Below, one piece after another: positions 8,585-17,571 of a DNA stretch of 64,000 bases. Below the pieces are notes generated by a model. It was not told the origin of the DNA and did no database searches. It saw only the letters and a list, made by a program, of their open reading frames with translations. Location of the stretch: the NCBI GenBank assembly GCA_945861885.1, contig CAMAVR010000012.1:1-64000 (forward strand), written 5' to 3'. How positions within the stretch are numbered: position 1 is the first letter of the stretch; each line of letters begins with the position of its first letter. Both the position numbers and the translations under genes were made by a program. The DNA is from Nannocystis exedens. Its GTDB lineage: Bacteria; Myxococcota_A; Polyangia; Polyangiales; Polyangiaceae.

Positions 8585-9526
8585 ATGGCATCTACCCCAA
8601 ATAACCATCTCGACGCAGGCCCTGAGAACGACGCTTTCGTCTTCACAGTGCGCCCAACCGAAGCACAGCTGGCCCCACTGAGTCGCAGCGAGCGCTTTAT
8701 TTTCTCGATTTGCGACGAAGTAAATCGGCGCCGCTCGCTCAAAGAAATCGCCTACACGTTTCAAAGAGTTTTTGGCGCATGGTGGGTTCATCACTGCACA
8801 AAAAACCGCGTGCGCGTCTATGGGCTTGAAAACGTTACGGCGCTTCAGCCCGACCGCGGCGTCGTGTTCGTCGGCAATCATCGCAGCTTTTTCGATCTTT
8901 ACGTGATCATCGCGCGCGTGATGCGAACGACACCTTGGTTCGATCAAATTTATTTCCCGGTGCGATCAAACTATTTTTACAATCGCATCGACGGCCTTGC
9001 CATCAACGCACTGATGAGCGGATTGTCAATGTTCCCGCCCGTCATGCGCGACGGTGAGAAGCGCGGGATGAATCAGTACATGATCGATGTGCTGACCGAG
9101 GTGCTGAGAAGCCCCGGCGCACTCGTCGGCATCCACCCCGAAGGGGCGCGGAACAAAACCGACGATCCGTACACGCTCCTCCCCGCGCGACCGGGCGTCG
9201 GTGAAATTCTTTATCACGCGCGACCGATCGTGATTCCCGTCTTTACGCTCGGACTTGGCAACAAGATTGTTAGCGAAATCGCTTCAAATTTCTCGAGCAA
9301 ATACGAACCGATCACCCTTGTTTTTGGTGAGCCGGTCGATTTAAGCAAGCGCTACAGCCTCCCGGCAACGCGTCTCACGTATCACGGTATCGCCAACGAT
9401 TTGCGCGACGTGATGATGGCGCTCGGAGAGCGTGAGCGCGCCATACGCGTACGCGAAGGGTTCCCAGATTTGTCGGCGACAAGTTCCGAGCCGGCGCGTG
9501 GCACACGTCGAATCAAAGCCGCTTAA
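8585..9526 (+). CDS. PlsC-family 1-acylglycerol-3-phosphate acyltransferase
   Basis: A 313-residue acyltransferase that transfers a fatty acyl group to a lysophospholipid or related acceptor. The catalytic motif NHRSFFD (N98, H99, D104) and the acceptor motif PEGAR (E186 in GIHPEGARNKTDD) are intact. A basic, proline-poor C-terminal extension ends in RGTRRIKAA. A GGAG ribosome site lies 8-10 bases upstream of ATG 8585. The stop codon abuts the next start with no gap. Substrate specificity cannot be read from the sequence; the family includes PlsC and other membrane-lipid acyltransferases. Confidence 0.87.
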   Translation: MASTPNNHLDAGPENDAFVFTVRPTEAQLAPLSRSERFIFSICDEVNRRRSLKEIAYTFQRVFGAWWVHHCTKNRVRVYGLENVTALQPDRGVVFVGNHRSFFDLYVIIARVMRTTPWFDQIYFPVRSNYFYNRIDGLAINALMSGLSMFPPVMRDGEKRGMNQYMIDVLTEVLRSPGALVGIHPEGARNKTDDPYTLLPARPGVGEILYHARPIVIPVFTLGLGNKIVSEIASNFSSKYEPITLVFGEPVDLSKRYSLPATRLTYHGIANDLRDVMMALGERERAIRVREGFPDLSATSSEPARGTRRIKAA

Positions 9527-11443
9527 ATGAATATCAGCTCACTCGGTGGGTCGTTCATTGATGCAGCGCGACGGGGGCCGCTCGTTCTCGATGGCGCGAT
9601 GGGCACGCAGCTGTATGAGCGTGGCATACTTTACAGCGCCTGCTTCGAAGAGCTGAACATTTCGCGTCCGGCCGTCGTCACGCGCGTTCATGAAGACTAC
9701 GTTCGTGCCGGCGCGCAAATTATCGAGACGAACACGTTTGGCGCGAATGCACTGCGCCTTGAGAAGCACGGTCTTGCATCACGCGTCGTTGAATTCAATC
9801 GCGCGGGAGTAGCCCTCGCGCGCTCTGCGGCAGATGGGCGGGCATTTGTCGTCGGGGCGATTGGTCCTAGCGGCTATTTTCTAGGCGAAGCGAGCGCTGA
9901 AGAGCTTGCACAGGTCAAGAGAGTGCTGCTCGAGCAAGCGCGATCGCTCGTCGATGCAGGTGTCGACGCGCTGTTCGTAGAGACAATGCGTCAGAGCAAT
10001 GAGCTGCAAGTGGCGATCGAAGCGGCACTCGAAGCGGCAGCGCTCGCCGGTCTTTCGATGCCGGTTGTGGCAATGGCAAGCCTCGACGAAAACAGGCGGA
10101 TGGCAGACGGAACATCCGCCGGCGATATCGCCCTACGAATGGTCGGGTGGGGCGCGTCGGTCGTCGGCGCCAACTGCTCTGACGGCCCGATGACACTGCT
10201 CGAAGCGGCGCGCGAAATGATCGCAGCCGGCGTGAACGTCCCGATCGCCGCAGCGCCAAATGCAGGGCTTCCGCGCCGCGTCGATGAGCGGCTCGTCTAT
10301 GTCTCTACGCCTGAGTATTTCGGCGTCTACGCGCGACGCATGCTGAAAGTCGGCGTCACGCTTGTTGGGGGATGTTGCGGCACCACACCGGAGCACGTTA
10401 GGCGAATCGCGTCAGCCGTTCGCATGATGCAGACGAGGAGCGACGCGAGCGACAGCGTGCCGCCAAGCGGCTTTTTCCCCGATGTTGCAACCGATCAGCA
10501 TCCGATATCGGCGCACGCCGTCACGCCGGTGCCAGTCAAAGAGCGAAGCCAACTCGGCGCAAACATCGGTCGCAAGTTTATCGTATCGGTTGAAGTCAAT
10601 CCGCCGATCGGGCTCGACACGTCGCGCGCAATTGCGGCCGCGAAGATGTTGAAGAGCGGCGGCGTCAACGTGATCAACATCGCCGACGGAGCGCGCGCGC
10701 AGGCGCGAATGAGCAATCTCGTCATGGCGGCGCGAATCGAGCGCGAAGTCGGTATCGAGACGATTCTTCACGTCTGCGGGCGCGATCGAAATTTGCTCGG
10801 CACGCTCGCGCACTTGCTCGGCGCACACGATCTCGGGCTTCGCAATCTCGTCGTCATCACCGGCGATCCACCGAAAATGGGCGATTTTCCCGATGCAACG
10901 CCCGTTTACGACCTCGATTCAATCGGCATTCTCAAATTGGCGACGCGCCTAAATCACGGCGTCGATCCTGCCGGGAAGCCGCTCGGCGGGGGTACAAAGT
11001 TCGTGCTCGCGACCGGCGCAGAACCCGCATCGCTCAACTACGACCGCGAAATCGCCCGGCTCCAAGAGAAGAAAAACGCGGGAGCCGAGCTCGTAATGAC
11101 GCAGCCCGTGTACGACCCACAGGTGCTCGTGCGATTTTTAAAAGACATCGAATCGCTAAATTTACCGATCCTTTTAGGCCTACTGCCACTCGCAAGCTTC
11201 CGAAACGCCGAATTTTTGCACAACGAGGTCCCCGGGATGCGCATTCCGGATTCGGTACGCGAACGAATGAGAAAAGCTGGCTCTGGCGAGGCCGCGAGGC
11301 AGGAAGGTGTCAAAATCGCGCGAGAAATGCTCAGTGCGGTTCATGACAAGGTTGCGGGGGTCTACGTAATGCCGCCGCTTGAACGCTATGAATTAGCACT
11401 AGAAGTCGTCGATGGCTTTGCGTCGCGGCCTGTTGTCGATTAG
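9527..11443 (+). CDS. Bifunctional homocysteine S-methyltransferase / 5,10-methylenetetrahydrofolate reductase
   Basis: A 638-residue fusion like Bacillus YitJ. The N-terminal domain (residues 1 to ~300) is a zinc-dependent homocysteine methyltransferase: VLDGAMGTQLYERG, NTFGANALRLE and the zinc ligands C283-C284 in GGCCGTTPEH. The C-terminal domain (from ~345) is a MetF-type TIM barrel: FIVSVEVNPP, ITGDPPKMGDFP and MTQPVYDP. Together the domains would make methylfolate and pass its methyl group to homocysteine, giving methionine. The ATG follows the previous TAA directly. A CAU-anticodon tRNA gene lies 24 bases downstream. There is no B12-binding domain, unlike full-length MetH. Confidence 0.9.
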   Translation: MNISSLGGSFIDAARRGPLVLDGAMGTQLYERGILYSACFEELNISRPAVVTRVHEDYVRAGAQIIETNTFGANALRLEKHGLASRVVEFNRAGVALARSAADGRAFVVGAIGPSGYFLGEASAEELAQVKRVLLEQARSLVDAGVDALFVETMRQSNELQVAIEAALEAAALAGLSMPVVAMASLDENRRMADGTSAGDIALRMVGWGASVVGANCSDGPMTLLEAAREMIAAGVNVPIAAAPNAGLPRRVDERLVYVSTPEYFGVYARRMLKVGVTLVGGCCGTTPEHVRRIASAVRMMQTRSDASDSVPPSGFFPDVATDQHPISAHAVTPVPVKERSQLGANIGRKFIVSVEVNPPIGLDTSRAIAAAKMLKSGGVNVINIADGARAQARMSNLVMAARIEREVGIETILHVCGRDRNLLGTLAHLLGAHDLGLRNLVVITGDPPKMGDFPDATPVYDLDSIGILKLATRLNHGVDPAGKPLGGGTKFVLATGAEPASLNYDREIARLQEKKNAGAELVMTQPVYDPQVLVRFLKDIESLNLPILLGLLPLASFRNAEFLHNEVPGMRIPDSVRERMRKAGSGEAARQEGVKIAREMLSAVHDKVAGVYVMPPLERYELALEVVDGFASRPVVD

Positions 11444-11467
11444 CCTCTCGTGGCGTGTTGTCTCTGC

Positions 11468-11541
11468 GGGCCTATAGCTCAATCGGTCAGAGCCCCCGGC
11501 TCATAACCGGGCTGTTCCTGGTTCGAACCCAGGTGGGCCCA
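11468..11541 (+). tRNA. tRNA with CAU anticodon (elongator Met or Ile2)
   Basis: A 74-nt cloverleaf: acceptor stem GGGCCTA pairs with TGGGCCC, D-stem GCTC/GAGC, anticodon stem CCCGG/CCGGG with loop CTCATAA (anticodon at 11502-11504), T-arm CCTGG-TTCGAAC-CCAGG, and discriminator A. CCA is not encoded. Position 1-72 is paired G-C and the anticodon stem lacks the three-G run, so it is not the initiator. CAU is also the unmodified anticodon of the TilS substrate Ile2; telling Met from Ile2 needs a covariance-model comparison. Confidence 0.97.
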
Positions 11542-11570
11542 CTGCGCAGCCGCGCACAAGGAGTTTCGAA

Positions 11571-12302
11571 TTGAGCATCCCCGATCAGATTCGCGCGTTA
11601 GAGACCCTCGCATCAATTGACGCGACTCTTCGCACACTCGATGAGCAACTAGCGAGTGAGAAGACGACGGTGGCATCGCTGAAAGGAAGCATCGCCGAGT
11701 GCCAAGAGCGACTCCAGTCGAATCGCGCAACGCTAACAAGCATCGAAAAGACGCGAAGCGAATTGACAACCGACGCGCGAGTGATGACCCAGCAGCTAGA
11801 GCATTCACGCGAAAAGCTCGGTCGAGCGCGCAACGAGCGTGAAACAAACGCCGTGACCCGAGAGCTCGAAGAGCTCCGCAAACTAGTGCGAGACCGCGAA
11901 GACGAAGTGTCGAAGTTGACGGCGCAGTCCGAAGGCATTCGCATGGAGCTCGAGCGAATCGAGCAAGAGGCAGCGCAATATCAGACAGAGCTCGCAAGCA
12001 TCGAGGGCGATGTGAACGCGAAAGTCGGGCGGCTCGAACAAGGGCGGCTCGAAAAGTCGCAAGAGCGCGACATCGCGGTGAAGGCGGTACCAGCGCAGCT
12101 ATACAGGCGCTACGAGACAATCCGTTCAAAGCGCGGCACGGGGATCGCGCAGACAACCGACGGCACATGCCGAGCGTGTCACATGGCCTTGCCGCCGCAG
12201 CTGTTTCATCGCCTCCGACGCGAGCCGATGATCGAGCAGTGTCAATCGTGCAATCGGATCATCTATTACGTAGCGGTCACCGTAACGGCGATAACGCAGT
12301 AG
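11571..12302 (+). CDS. Coiled-coil protein with C-terminal C4 zinc ribbon
   Basis: A 243-residue protein with TTG start; AAGGAG lies 8 bases upstream. Residues ~10-175 form a long antiparallel coiled-coil hairpin rich in Glu, Arg and Leu. The C-terminal part holds a four-cysteine zinc ribbon: TCRACHM and QCQSCNRIIYY. This is the layout of the widespread CT398/YbgI-neighbour type zinc-ribbon proteins, which are thought to bind nucleic acid or act as chaperone-like hairpins; the function is not settled. The stop codon lies within the left arm of the following terminator. Confidence 0.8.
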   Translation: MSIPDQIRALETLASIDATLRTLDEQLASEKTTVASLKGSIAECQERLQSNRATLTSIEKTRSELTTDARVMTQQLEHSREKLGRARNERETNAVTRELEELRKLVRDREDEVSKLTAQSEGIRMELERIEQEAAQYQTELASIEGDVNAKVGRLEQGRLEKSQERDIAVKAVPAQLYRRYETIRSKRGTGIAQTTDGTCRACHMALPPQLFHRLRREPMIEQCQSCNRIIYYVAVTVTAITQ

Positions 12303-12366
12303 GGCCGGGGCTTCTCCCCCGCCGCAACGCGTACACATCGGCGGGGGACAAGCCCTCGCCCTACTG
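12297..12366. terminator. Bidirectional terminator hairpin containing both stop codons
   Basis: Arms 12297-12324 and 12339-12366 match at 25 of 28 bases around a 14-base loop. The + strand gene's TAG (12300-12302) lies in the left arm and the minus-strand gene's TAG (12361-12363) in the right arm, so the two convergent genes share one symmetric stem. Confidence 0.75.
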
Positions 12367-13497
12367 CGCGGCTACGCACGACGCGCTGTCGCCTTCGAGT
12401 GTTGCCACTGCGCGACATCGCCCCATCCCTAGCTTTAGGCAATCAGCCTTAAACGTGAAGCCGCGCGCGTGCCCGACTAGCGCCCCGCCATCGCAACGAT
12501 CGGCCGCTCGCAAATCGCCCGCGCCGATGCATGCGCCACCGACTCCCAGGTACTCGCCCGCCGCCCCCGCGCCGCCACGGCATGAGCCTGGCCCGAAAAG
12601 GCGCCCGCAGTCGACCCACTCGGCCACGCCCGACGGACACCCCTGTGCGATATCGTCACGCGAACACGTCACCCCAAAATCGACGCGGCACCCGGCCGCG
12701 ACATGACCCGGCGCCCCAAGCGACCCGATCGCTCGGCAAGCGGCACCGGCCGTTGACGACACGCACTCGCCGGCGCCAAAATAGGCGCAATCGAAGCCAA
12801 AATCGCTATCTATCCCGCCGACAGACTCGCAAATATGAAGCTTCGTCTCTTCGCAACGCGACTCTTTGCACGCGTCGAGCGCCGGACCGAGGCATCGATT
12901 TGGACTGCATGAACGCCCCATCAACAGGCAGCTCTCCCCTGCGACGACGCCATCGGCACGGCACTGAACTCGGGTTGTTAAACTGCCGTTCGCGTTCGGT
13001 GAGCAGGCGGTAAAGTCGCTCCCGGATTTGCACACCGGTACGCCGCCCGGAAATAGCGCATCGTGAACGTCGCTGCATTTTTTTGCCGCTAGCAGGTGCG
13101 TCCAAAAACGAGCGAGATCGCCGCGCACTGGACGATTCGGGTTCGCTTCGCAATCGAATGCGAGAAGCGCGTGGACCATGCATGTCCCAAACGCGCTCGC
13201 CCCAAATGCCCCTTCGCATGCGCTTAGCAGCGCGCATGTTCGCGTAGCGGCATCGCGCGCTGCAATGCTGCTTGCCGCGCAAACAGATGGACCATCAATC
13301 GGGCGCGACGGTTTTTGCGATTCGCACCCGGCGGCCGCCGGATTGAGATCGCACTTACTCTTTAAATCCCGCGTCGAATGAAAAATGTCGCCGCAAGCGA
13401 GCGGCATCAGGCCAAAAAAAAAGGCACCAACAACCTTCGACTTTGAATTGCTGGCGACCCCTTTGGAACGACTGCCAGGCCGGCCGTAAACACCCAT
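12361..13497 (-). CDS. Cysteine-rich lipoprotein of unknown function
   Basis: A 378-residue protein. A long basic N-terminus precedes a hydrophobic stretch (VVGAFFFGLMPLACG) whose Cys fits a lipobox, so the mature protein should be lipid-anchored. It carries roughly two dozen cysteines spread evenly, with repeated Cx5-15C spacings (CRADGV, GRSCSPNRC, CKESRCEE, CESVGG, CAYFGAGEC). This layout is typical of disulfide-rich surface or periplasmic proteins of myxobacteria. No catalytic motif is seen. It is the second gene of a two-gene operon; its ATG follows the upstream stop directly, indicating coupled translation. Confidence 0.78.
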   Translation of the reverse strand: MGVYGRPGSRSKGVASNSKSKVVGAFFFGLMPLACGDIFHSTRDLKSKCDLNPAAAGCESQKPSRPIDGPSVCAASSIAARDAATRTCALLSACEGAFGASAFGTCMVHALLAFDCEANPNRPVRGDLARFWTHLLAAKKCSDVHDALFPGGVPVCKSGSDFTACSPNANGSLTTRVQCRADGVVAGESCLLMGRSCSPNRCLGPALDACKESRCEETKLHICESVGGIDSDFGFDCAYFGAGECVSSTAGAACRAIGSLGAPGHVAAGCRVDFGVTCSRDDIAQGCPSGVAEWVDCGRLFGPGSCRGGAGAAGEYLGVGGACIGAGDLRAADRCDGGALVGHARGFTFKADCLKLGMGRCRAVATLEGDSASCVAAQ

Positions 13498-14616
13498 TTA
13501 GAAATTCCCGTCGAGCGTAATCGCCCTCATACCCGCCAAAACTCTTACTTTATTTTGCGCTACTTCGGCAGGCTTCTTTCCCACTGATGTCCACAGAACG
13601 ATTGCCCCGCCTGCGAGCGCGCCTGCGCCGAACCAAGCACCTAGCGCCAACGTGTCGAGCATGCGAACTGAGCTTGCGCCTGTGCACGGCGTTGTCTGCT
13701 CGCGGCACCGCGCGACCGCCTCGTCGTGCCGCGCGCCGGCCAGTGCATACGCTGTTGCGCCACCGACGGCAAATACCGCTGCGCCGCCGGCTAGCAGCCA
13801 CGGCGCGATCGCCGAGCCATCAAAACGGCGCTCGGATTTGTTGAGGCTGTTTGGCGACAGCAAATTCTTCTTCTGGGCTTCGGATGGCATCGCCACCTGC
13901 CCCAGAGCTCTTGGTTGAGGCTGAAGCGCGACGTCGACCGCCACCGATTCGCGCTCGCGAAGAACGACCACTTTTGAAAATGCGACGCGTGACGCGGCCG
14001 TCGCTCTAATTTCGTGGGCGCCTGGGTCAACCTGAACCGGCGCTGCGGCTGCCGCGCTCGTGATTGGGGCGCCGTCGATCGTCACGGCGGCATGCTCGAC
14101 CGCCGGATCGATGTTCAATTTGATTTTCGGCACGCGCTGGCGAAGAAGTGCGAGCGGCTCGCGCACCGCTTCAAGCACTTCGCTGTTTGACTCACGCTGC
14201 GCTTGCCGCTCGGCCTCTTCGTAGCCAGCGAGCGCGGCTGAAATCTGACCGAGGTTTTCGAGGCACAGCGCTTCGTGAAAACGCACGCCTGGCGTTGCTC
14301 TGATGGCGGCTACCGCTTGAATTTTTTTCAGCGCCGCCGCCCAATTGCCTGCGTCTTCATCGAGCTCGGCTTGGGCGAACAGCTTTCGAGCTGTCTGTAG
14401 CTCGCCCCTTGGCTCGCCCGGCGGCTCGCCTACCTCGGTAGCTGCCTCCCCCACGCTATCGGCTCCTTGGGCGGCTCCTTGGGCGGCTCCTTGGTCAGCT
14501 CTGTGGGCGCCACGGCTGGGAGGCTCGGCAGCCAGCTCGGAGGCGCGGCTCTGCCCGGACACTAGAATAATAAAAAGTGCCGTAATTCTCGCCTCTTTCG
14601 TCGCGAAAGGAATCAT
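13498..14616 (-). CDS. TPR-like envelope protein with C-terminal membrane segments
   Basis: A 372-residue protein with an N-terminal signal peptide (ALFIILVSGQSRA). A low-complexity stretch with GAAQGAAQGAD tandem copies follows, then a tetratricopeptide-like helical region (about residues 75-155; ARKLFAQAELDEDAGNW, LCLENLGQISAALAGYEEAE), a PEGA-like beta segment (VTIDGAPI...VDPGAHEI) and two hydrophobic segments (about residues 268-288 and 323-343). TPR plus PEGA-like plus C-terminal TM is a common myxobacterial architecture of unknown role. It is the first gene of the pair with the Cys-rich lipoprotein. Confidence 0.75.
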   Translation of the reverse strand: MIPFATKEARITALFIILVSGQSRASELAAEPPSRGAHRADQGAAQGAAQGADSVGEAATEVGEPPGEPRGELQTARKLFAQAELDEDAGNWAAALKKIQAVAAIRATPGVRFHEALCLENLGQISAALAGYEEAERQAQRESNSEVLEAVREPLALLRQRVPKIKLNIDPAVEHAAVTIDGAPITSAAAAAPVQVDPGAHEIRATAASRVAFSKVVVLRERESVAVDVALQPQPRALGQVAMPSEAQKKNLLSPNSLNKSERRFDGSAIAPWLLAGGAAVFAVGGATAYALAGARHDEAVARCREQTTPCTGASSVRMLDTLALGAWFGAGALAGGAIVLWTSVGKKPAEVAQNKVRVLAGMRAITLDGNF

Positions 14617-14704
14617 AGGCTACCTGCTTATCCTAGCAGATCCCCTCTCCAGACTTGTAGGATTTTTTGTGTTGACATCGCAGGTCGTCTAGAATTGAGA
14701 GCCT

Positions 14705-15544
14705 TTGACCTACCCCGCAAATTCAGTTCGGTGGGCCGTTCGACCGGCCTATTTTATTCGCTCGCTTGTTGCGTCATTTATTGACGCATGCGGTCAAGCA
14801 CTGCTGCGCCCACTCGATGAGCTCGGCGGCGATCTGCTCTTTGCGCTTCGCGCGCTGACCTGGCTCGTTAGGCCGCCATTTCGCGTCGCGCCGCTAATTT
14901 CTGCGCTCGATTCGATCGGCGTCGGTTCGATATTTATCGTCGTGCTGGTCGGCCTTTTTACCGGCATGGCGTTCACCGTCAGCACGATCGTCGGGTTTCG
15001 TCAGTTTTCCGCCGAAGGGATGGTCGGCGGCGTCGTTGCATTGGCGCTCGCGCGCGAGCTCGCGCCGGTATTGGCGGCCGTCGTCGTCACAGCGCGCGCC
15101 GGGAGCACGATGGCAAGCGAGCTGGGGACGATGCGCGTGACCGAGCAGATCGACGCGCTGACGACGATGGCTGTGAGCCCGATGCAATTTCTCGTCGTCC
15201 CTCGCATGATCGCGACGACATTGATGCTCCCCCTACTCGCGCTCTGTTTCGGCCTTGCGGGGATGTTCGGGTCGTACCTCGTCGCCGTCGTCTGGCAAGC
15301 GATCGACCCGGGGGTCTTTCTAGATAAAATTGTTCAGCTGATCGACGGGCGCGACATGCGGATGCTCACCGTCAAGGCGCTCATCTTCGGGTGGCTCGTG
15401 AGCCTCATTTGCTGCAAGCAGGGGTTTGAAGCCAAAGGGGGCGCACGCGGCGTCGGCGAGGCGACAGCGAACGCGGTCGTCATCAGCATCATCGCGATCT
15501 TTTCGGCCGACTACGCGATCACTACTTGGATGACGAACCTGTAA
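14705..15544 (+). CDS. MlaE/YrbE-family ABC transporter permease
   Basis: A 279-residue inner-membrane permease of the MlaE family, which moves phospholipids (or sterol-like lipids) with an MlaF ATPase and an MlaD substrate-binding protein. Five or six membrane segments are visible, with the family core GFRQFSAEG, ALARELAPVLAAVVVTARAGSTMASELGTM (read in two parts) and EQIDAL. The TTG start at 14705 has GAGAG 4 bases upstream. No MlaF, MlaD or MlaC gene is adjacent, so the partners must be elsewhere. It converges on the next lipoprotein gene with 2 bases between stops. Confidence 0.88.
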   Translation: MTYPANSVRWAVRPAYFIRSLVASFIDACGQALLRPLDELGGDLLFALRALTWLVRPPFRVAPLISALDSIGVGSIFIVVLVGLFTGMAFTVSTIVGFRQFSAEGMVGGVVALALARELAPVLAAVVVTARAGSTMASELGTMRVTEQIDALTTMAVSPMQFLVVPRMIATTLMLPLLALCFGLAGMFGSYLVAVVWQAIDPGVFLDKIVQLIDGRDMRMLTVKALIFGWLVSLICCKQGFEAKGGARGVGEATANAVVISIIAIFSADYAITTWMTNL

Positions 15545-15546
15545 GA

Positions 15547-16491
15547 CTATCGCTTGTACGTCTTGATCATCGTCGGGATAAAGAAGCGAAATGCCGCGCC
15601 GATGTCGGACGGTTCATCGGACAAGTCGGCAACGATTCTCGTGTATTTTCCGCAGTTTTCTTTCCAACTTTCCAAGAGTAGCGTCGATAATTTCGTATCG
15701 AGAGACTTGGCGTCATGCTCGCTAAACCGATCAAAAGGCGCCGTCCCGACGAGATCTCGCACTGTCGCAGTCGCTAGCAAATTACGATTTTTCTTGAGCT
15801 CCGTGACACGGTCTTCGCTTAGCGCGCTGCCATCGAATTCCGTCGGAACGTAGCCGTGGTTTTCGTACCACGTTTGCCCATCCCTCAAGATGTGCAGCAA
15901 TCCAAGCGACGCGTTGCCCCCACTGGCGCCACATGAGATCGTTGATACGTCGAATACCTCGTTGCTGACTACACCCAACGTTCCGCAAAGCTTGTCGGCA
16001 ATCGTCAGAATCAGGTCACCCATCTTCGACTTAGGTACGGGATAAAATGGGCACCTGGCGTTACTTCGAATGTCAGCCGTATCGCTCTTGAAATCGAGAC
16101 CAATGTGCATCGACAAGCAGGTAACGTCGTTGTCGGTACCAATTCGGAGGCGATACTGCGGACCCGAGCCGCGCACGAGTGTCGATAGCCCCACGCGAAA
16201 TCGCACGCCGTCGACTTGAAGACGAAGAAAGGTCTCGCCGTCGCTTTCTACGCCGTACTGAGCGCGTTCTCTCAGCGAGTTAATTTTATCCCCCAGCGTC
16301 TCGCCCGGTAACGGCAAACCTGAGCTGATATCGAAAGCATCGGTCTTGTAACTCTCGGACGCGTCCGTCGCGCTGCCGCCGTTGCGCTGAGGCGTCGACC
16401 CAATGTGCATCGGCGGCGCGACACTGTGCGCACAAGAAACGACACAAGCGACAATCGCAATACGCGTAAAGAGGCATCCCATACCGATCAA
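15547..16491 (-). CDS. Lipoprotein of unknown function
   Basis: A 314-residue protein. The signal peptide (CLFTRIAIVACVVSC) ends in a plausible lipobox VVSC; the start may be the second Met, three codons in. The mature part has a handful of cysteines and a mixed alpha/beta composition, with no recognised motif; segments such as FLRLQVDGVRFRVGLSTL suggest beta strands. The C-terminus (RFFIPTMIKTYKR) is basic. It lies tail-to-tail with the MlaE gene. A role in lipid transport is possible only by proximity and is not supported by motifs. Confidence 0.65.
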   Translation of the reverse strand: MIGMGCLFTRIAIVACVVSCAHSVAPPMHIGSTPQRNGGSATDASESYKTDAFDISSGLPLPGETLGDKINSLRERAQYGVESDGETFLRLQVDGVRFRVGLSTLVRGSGPQYRLRIGTDNDVTCLSMHIGLDFKSDTADIRSNARCPFYPVPKSKMGDLILTIADKLCGTLGVVSNEVFDVSTISCGASGGNASLGLLHILRDGQTWYENHGYVPTEFDGSALSEDRVTELKKNRNLLATATVRDLVGTAPFDRFSEHDAKSLDTKLSTLLLESWKENCGKYTRIVADLSDEPSDIGAAFRFFIPTMIKTYKR

Positions 16492-16517
16492 TTACGGCAC
16501 AGTCGGCCGCAGAATTA

Positions 16518-16573
16518 GGGCAGAAAGACGCAAAGGCAGCAGAATTTCTTTCCGCCTTCGCGCCCTTCTGCCC
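16518..16573 (-). terminator. Terminator hairpin of nadA
   Basis: Arms 16518-16537 and 16554-16573 pair over 20 bases. Read from the minus strand the three imperfect positions are G-U pairs; read from the plus strand they are A-C mismatches. The stem is therefore built for the nadA transcript, whose stop is at 16591. Confidence 0.65.
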
Positions 16574-16590
16574 CCTCTCCCAGCTTTTCG

Positions 16591-17571
16591 CTAACTGAGA
16601 GCGAGCATGCGGTCGATCGGAACGCGCGCTCGCTCTCGCAATTCGGCCGGCATTTCGAGGCGTGGCTCTAGATCTCGGAGCGCCAAATAGACTTTTTCGA
16701 GCGTGTTTTTTCGCATAAATGGGCACTCGTTGCATGCGCATGACGCTTCTGGTGGCGCCGGGATAAAGACTTTTCCTGGCGCTTTTTTTTGCATCTGATG
16801 CAAAATCCCCGCTTCGGTGGCTACGATAAATTCGCGCGCGTCGCTCGCCGTTGCGTAGTTCAATATCGCGGTCGTTGAGCCTATAAAGTCGGCCATTTTC
16901 AAAATCGGCGTTTCGCACTCGGGATGGGCGAGCACGAGCGCTTCGGGATGGCGAACTTTCAGCGCGATGAGCTTTCGCTCGCTGAATGTCTCGTGCACGA
17001 TGCAGCTCCCCTGCCAAAGGACCATCGGCCGCCCGATTTTCTTCTCGAGATAGCGGCCTAAATTTTTGTCGGGCGCGAACAATATCTGCCGGTCTTCGGG
17101 GATGTGCCTGACAATTTTTTCGGCGTTTGACGACGTAACGATGTAATCCGACAGCGCCTTCACTTCGGCCGAGCAGTTGATGTAGCTGACGACGACCGCA
17201 CCCGGATATTTTGCCTTCCATGCGGCAAACTTATCGCCGGGGCACCCATCGGCGAGCGAACAACCGGCCGACATATCGGGAACGACGACGATTTTATCGG
17301 GATTCAAAATTTTGGCTGTCTCGGCCATAAAATGAACGCCGGCGAAGCAGATCACGTCGGCATCTGTTTTTGCGGCCGCTTGCGCGAGCTGAAGCGAATC
17401 GCCCAAAAAATCGGCGACATCTTGGATGTCTGATTCCTGGTAATAGTGCGCTAATAGAACTGCGTTGCGCTCTTTTTTTAGGCGCTGAATTTCAGCTTCG
17501 AGGTCGAGCGTCGGGTCGATGCTCGCATTACGCGAAGTGTTGCGGTCGTTTGAGACAAGGTGATGAGGCAT
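16591..17571 (-). CDS. nadA: Quinolinate synthase A
   Basis: Condenses iminoaspartate with dihydroxyacetone phosphate to make quinolinate for NAD synthesis, using a 4Fe-4S cluster. The start is placed at ATG 17571 ([11 protein letters not shown]), giving 326 residues, close to family length; a longer frame upstream has no supporting motifs. Conserved features are AHYYQ near residue 43, the cluster cysteines in [21 protein letters not shown] and CACNECPFM, and HPECETPI. The gene is divergent from the acyl-CoA-ligase-like gene and overlaps its first codon if that start is right. nadB and nadC are not in the window. Confidence 0.95.
   Translation of the reverse strand: MPHHLVSNDRNTSRNASIDPTLDLEAEIQRLKKERNAVLLAHYYQESDIQDVADFLGDSLQLAQAAAKTDADVICFAGVHFMAETAKILNPDKIVVVPDMSAGCSLADGCPGDKFAAWKAKYPGAVVVSYINCSAEVKALSDYIVTSSNAEKIVRHIPEDRQILFAPDKNLGRYLEKKIGRPMVLWQGSCIVHETFSERKLIALKVRHPEALVLAHPECETPILKMADFIGSTTAILNYATASDAREFIVATEAGILHQMQKKAPGKVFIPAPPEASCACNECPFMRKNTLEKVYLALRDLEPRLEMPAELRERARVPIDRMLALS

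Noticed and set aside
11468..11541. Initiator tRNA-fMet
   Set aside because: Position 1-72 is paired and the three consecutive G-C pairs at the anticodon-stem base are absent.
12531..13013. A 160-codon + strand open frame
   Set aside because: It is antisense to the Cys-rich lipoprotein gene and consists of Arg/Thr/Pro-rich shadow sequence without motifs.
14673..14695. TTGACA followed by TAGAAT before the MlaE gene
   Set aside because: The spacing is only 12 bases, too short for a sigma-70 type promoter, so no promoter was called.
14705..16491. A complete Mla lipid-transport operon
   Set aside because: Only the permease is recognisable; the neighbours are unknown lipoproteins on other strands, and no ATPase or MlaD-like gene is present.
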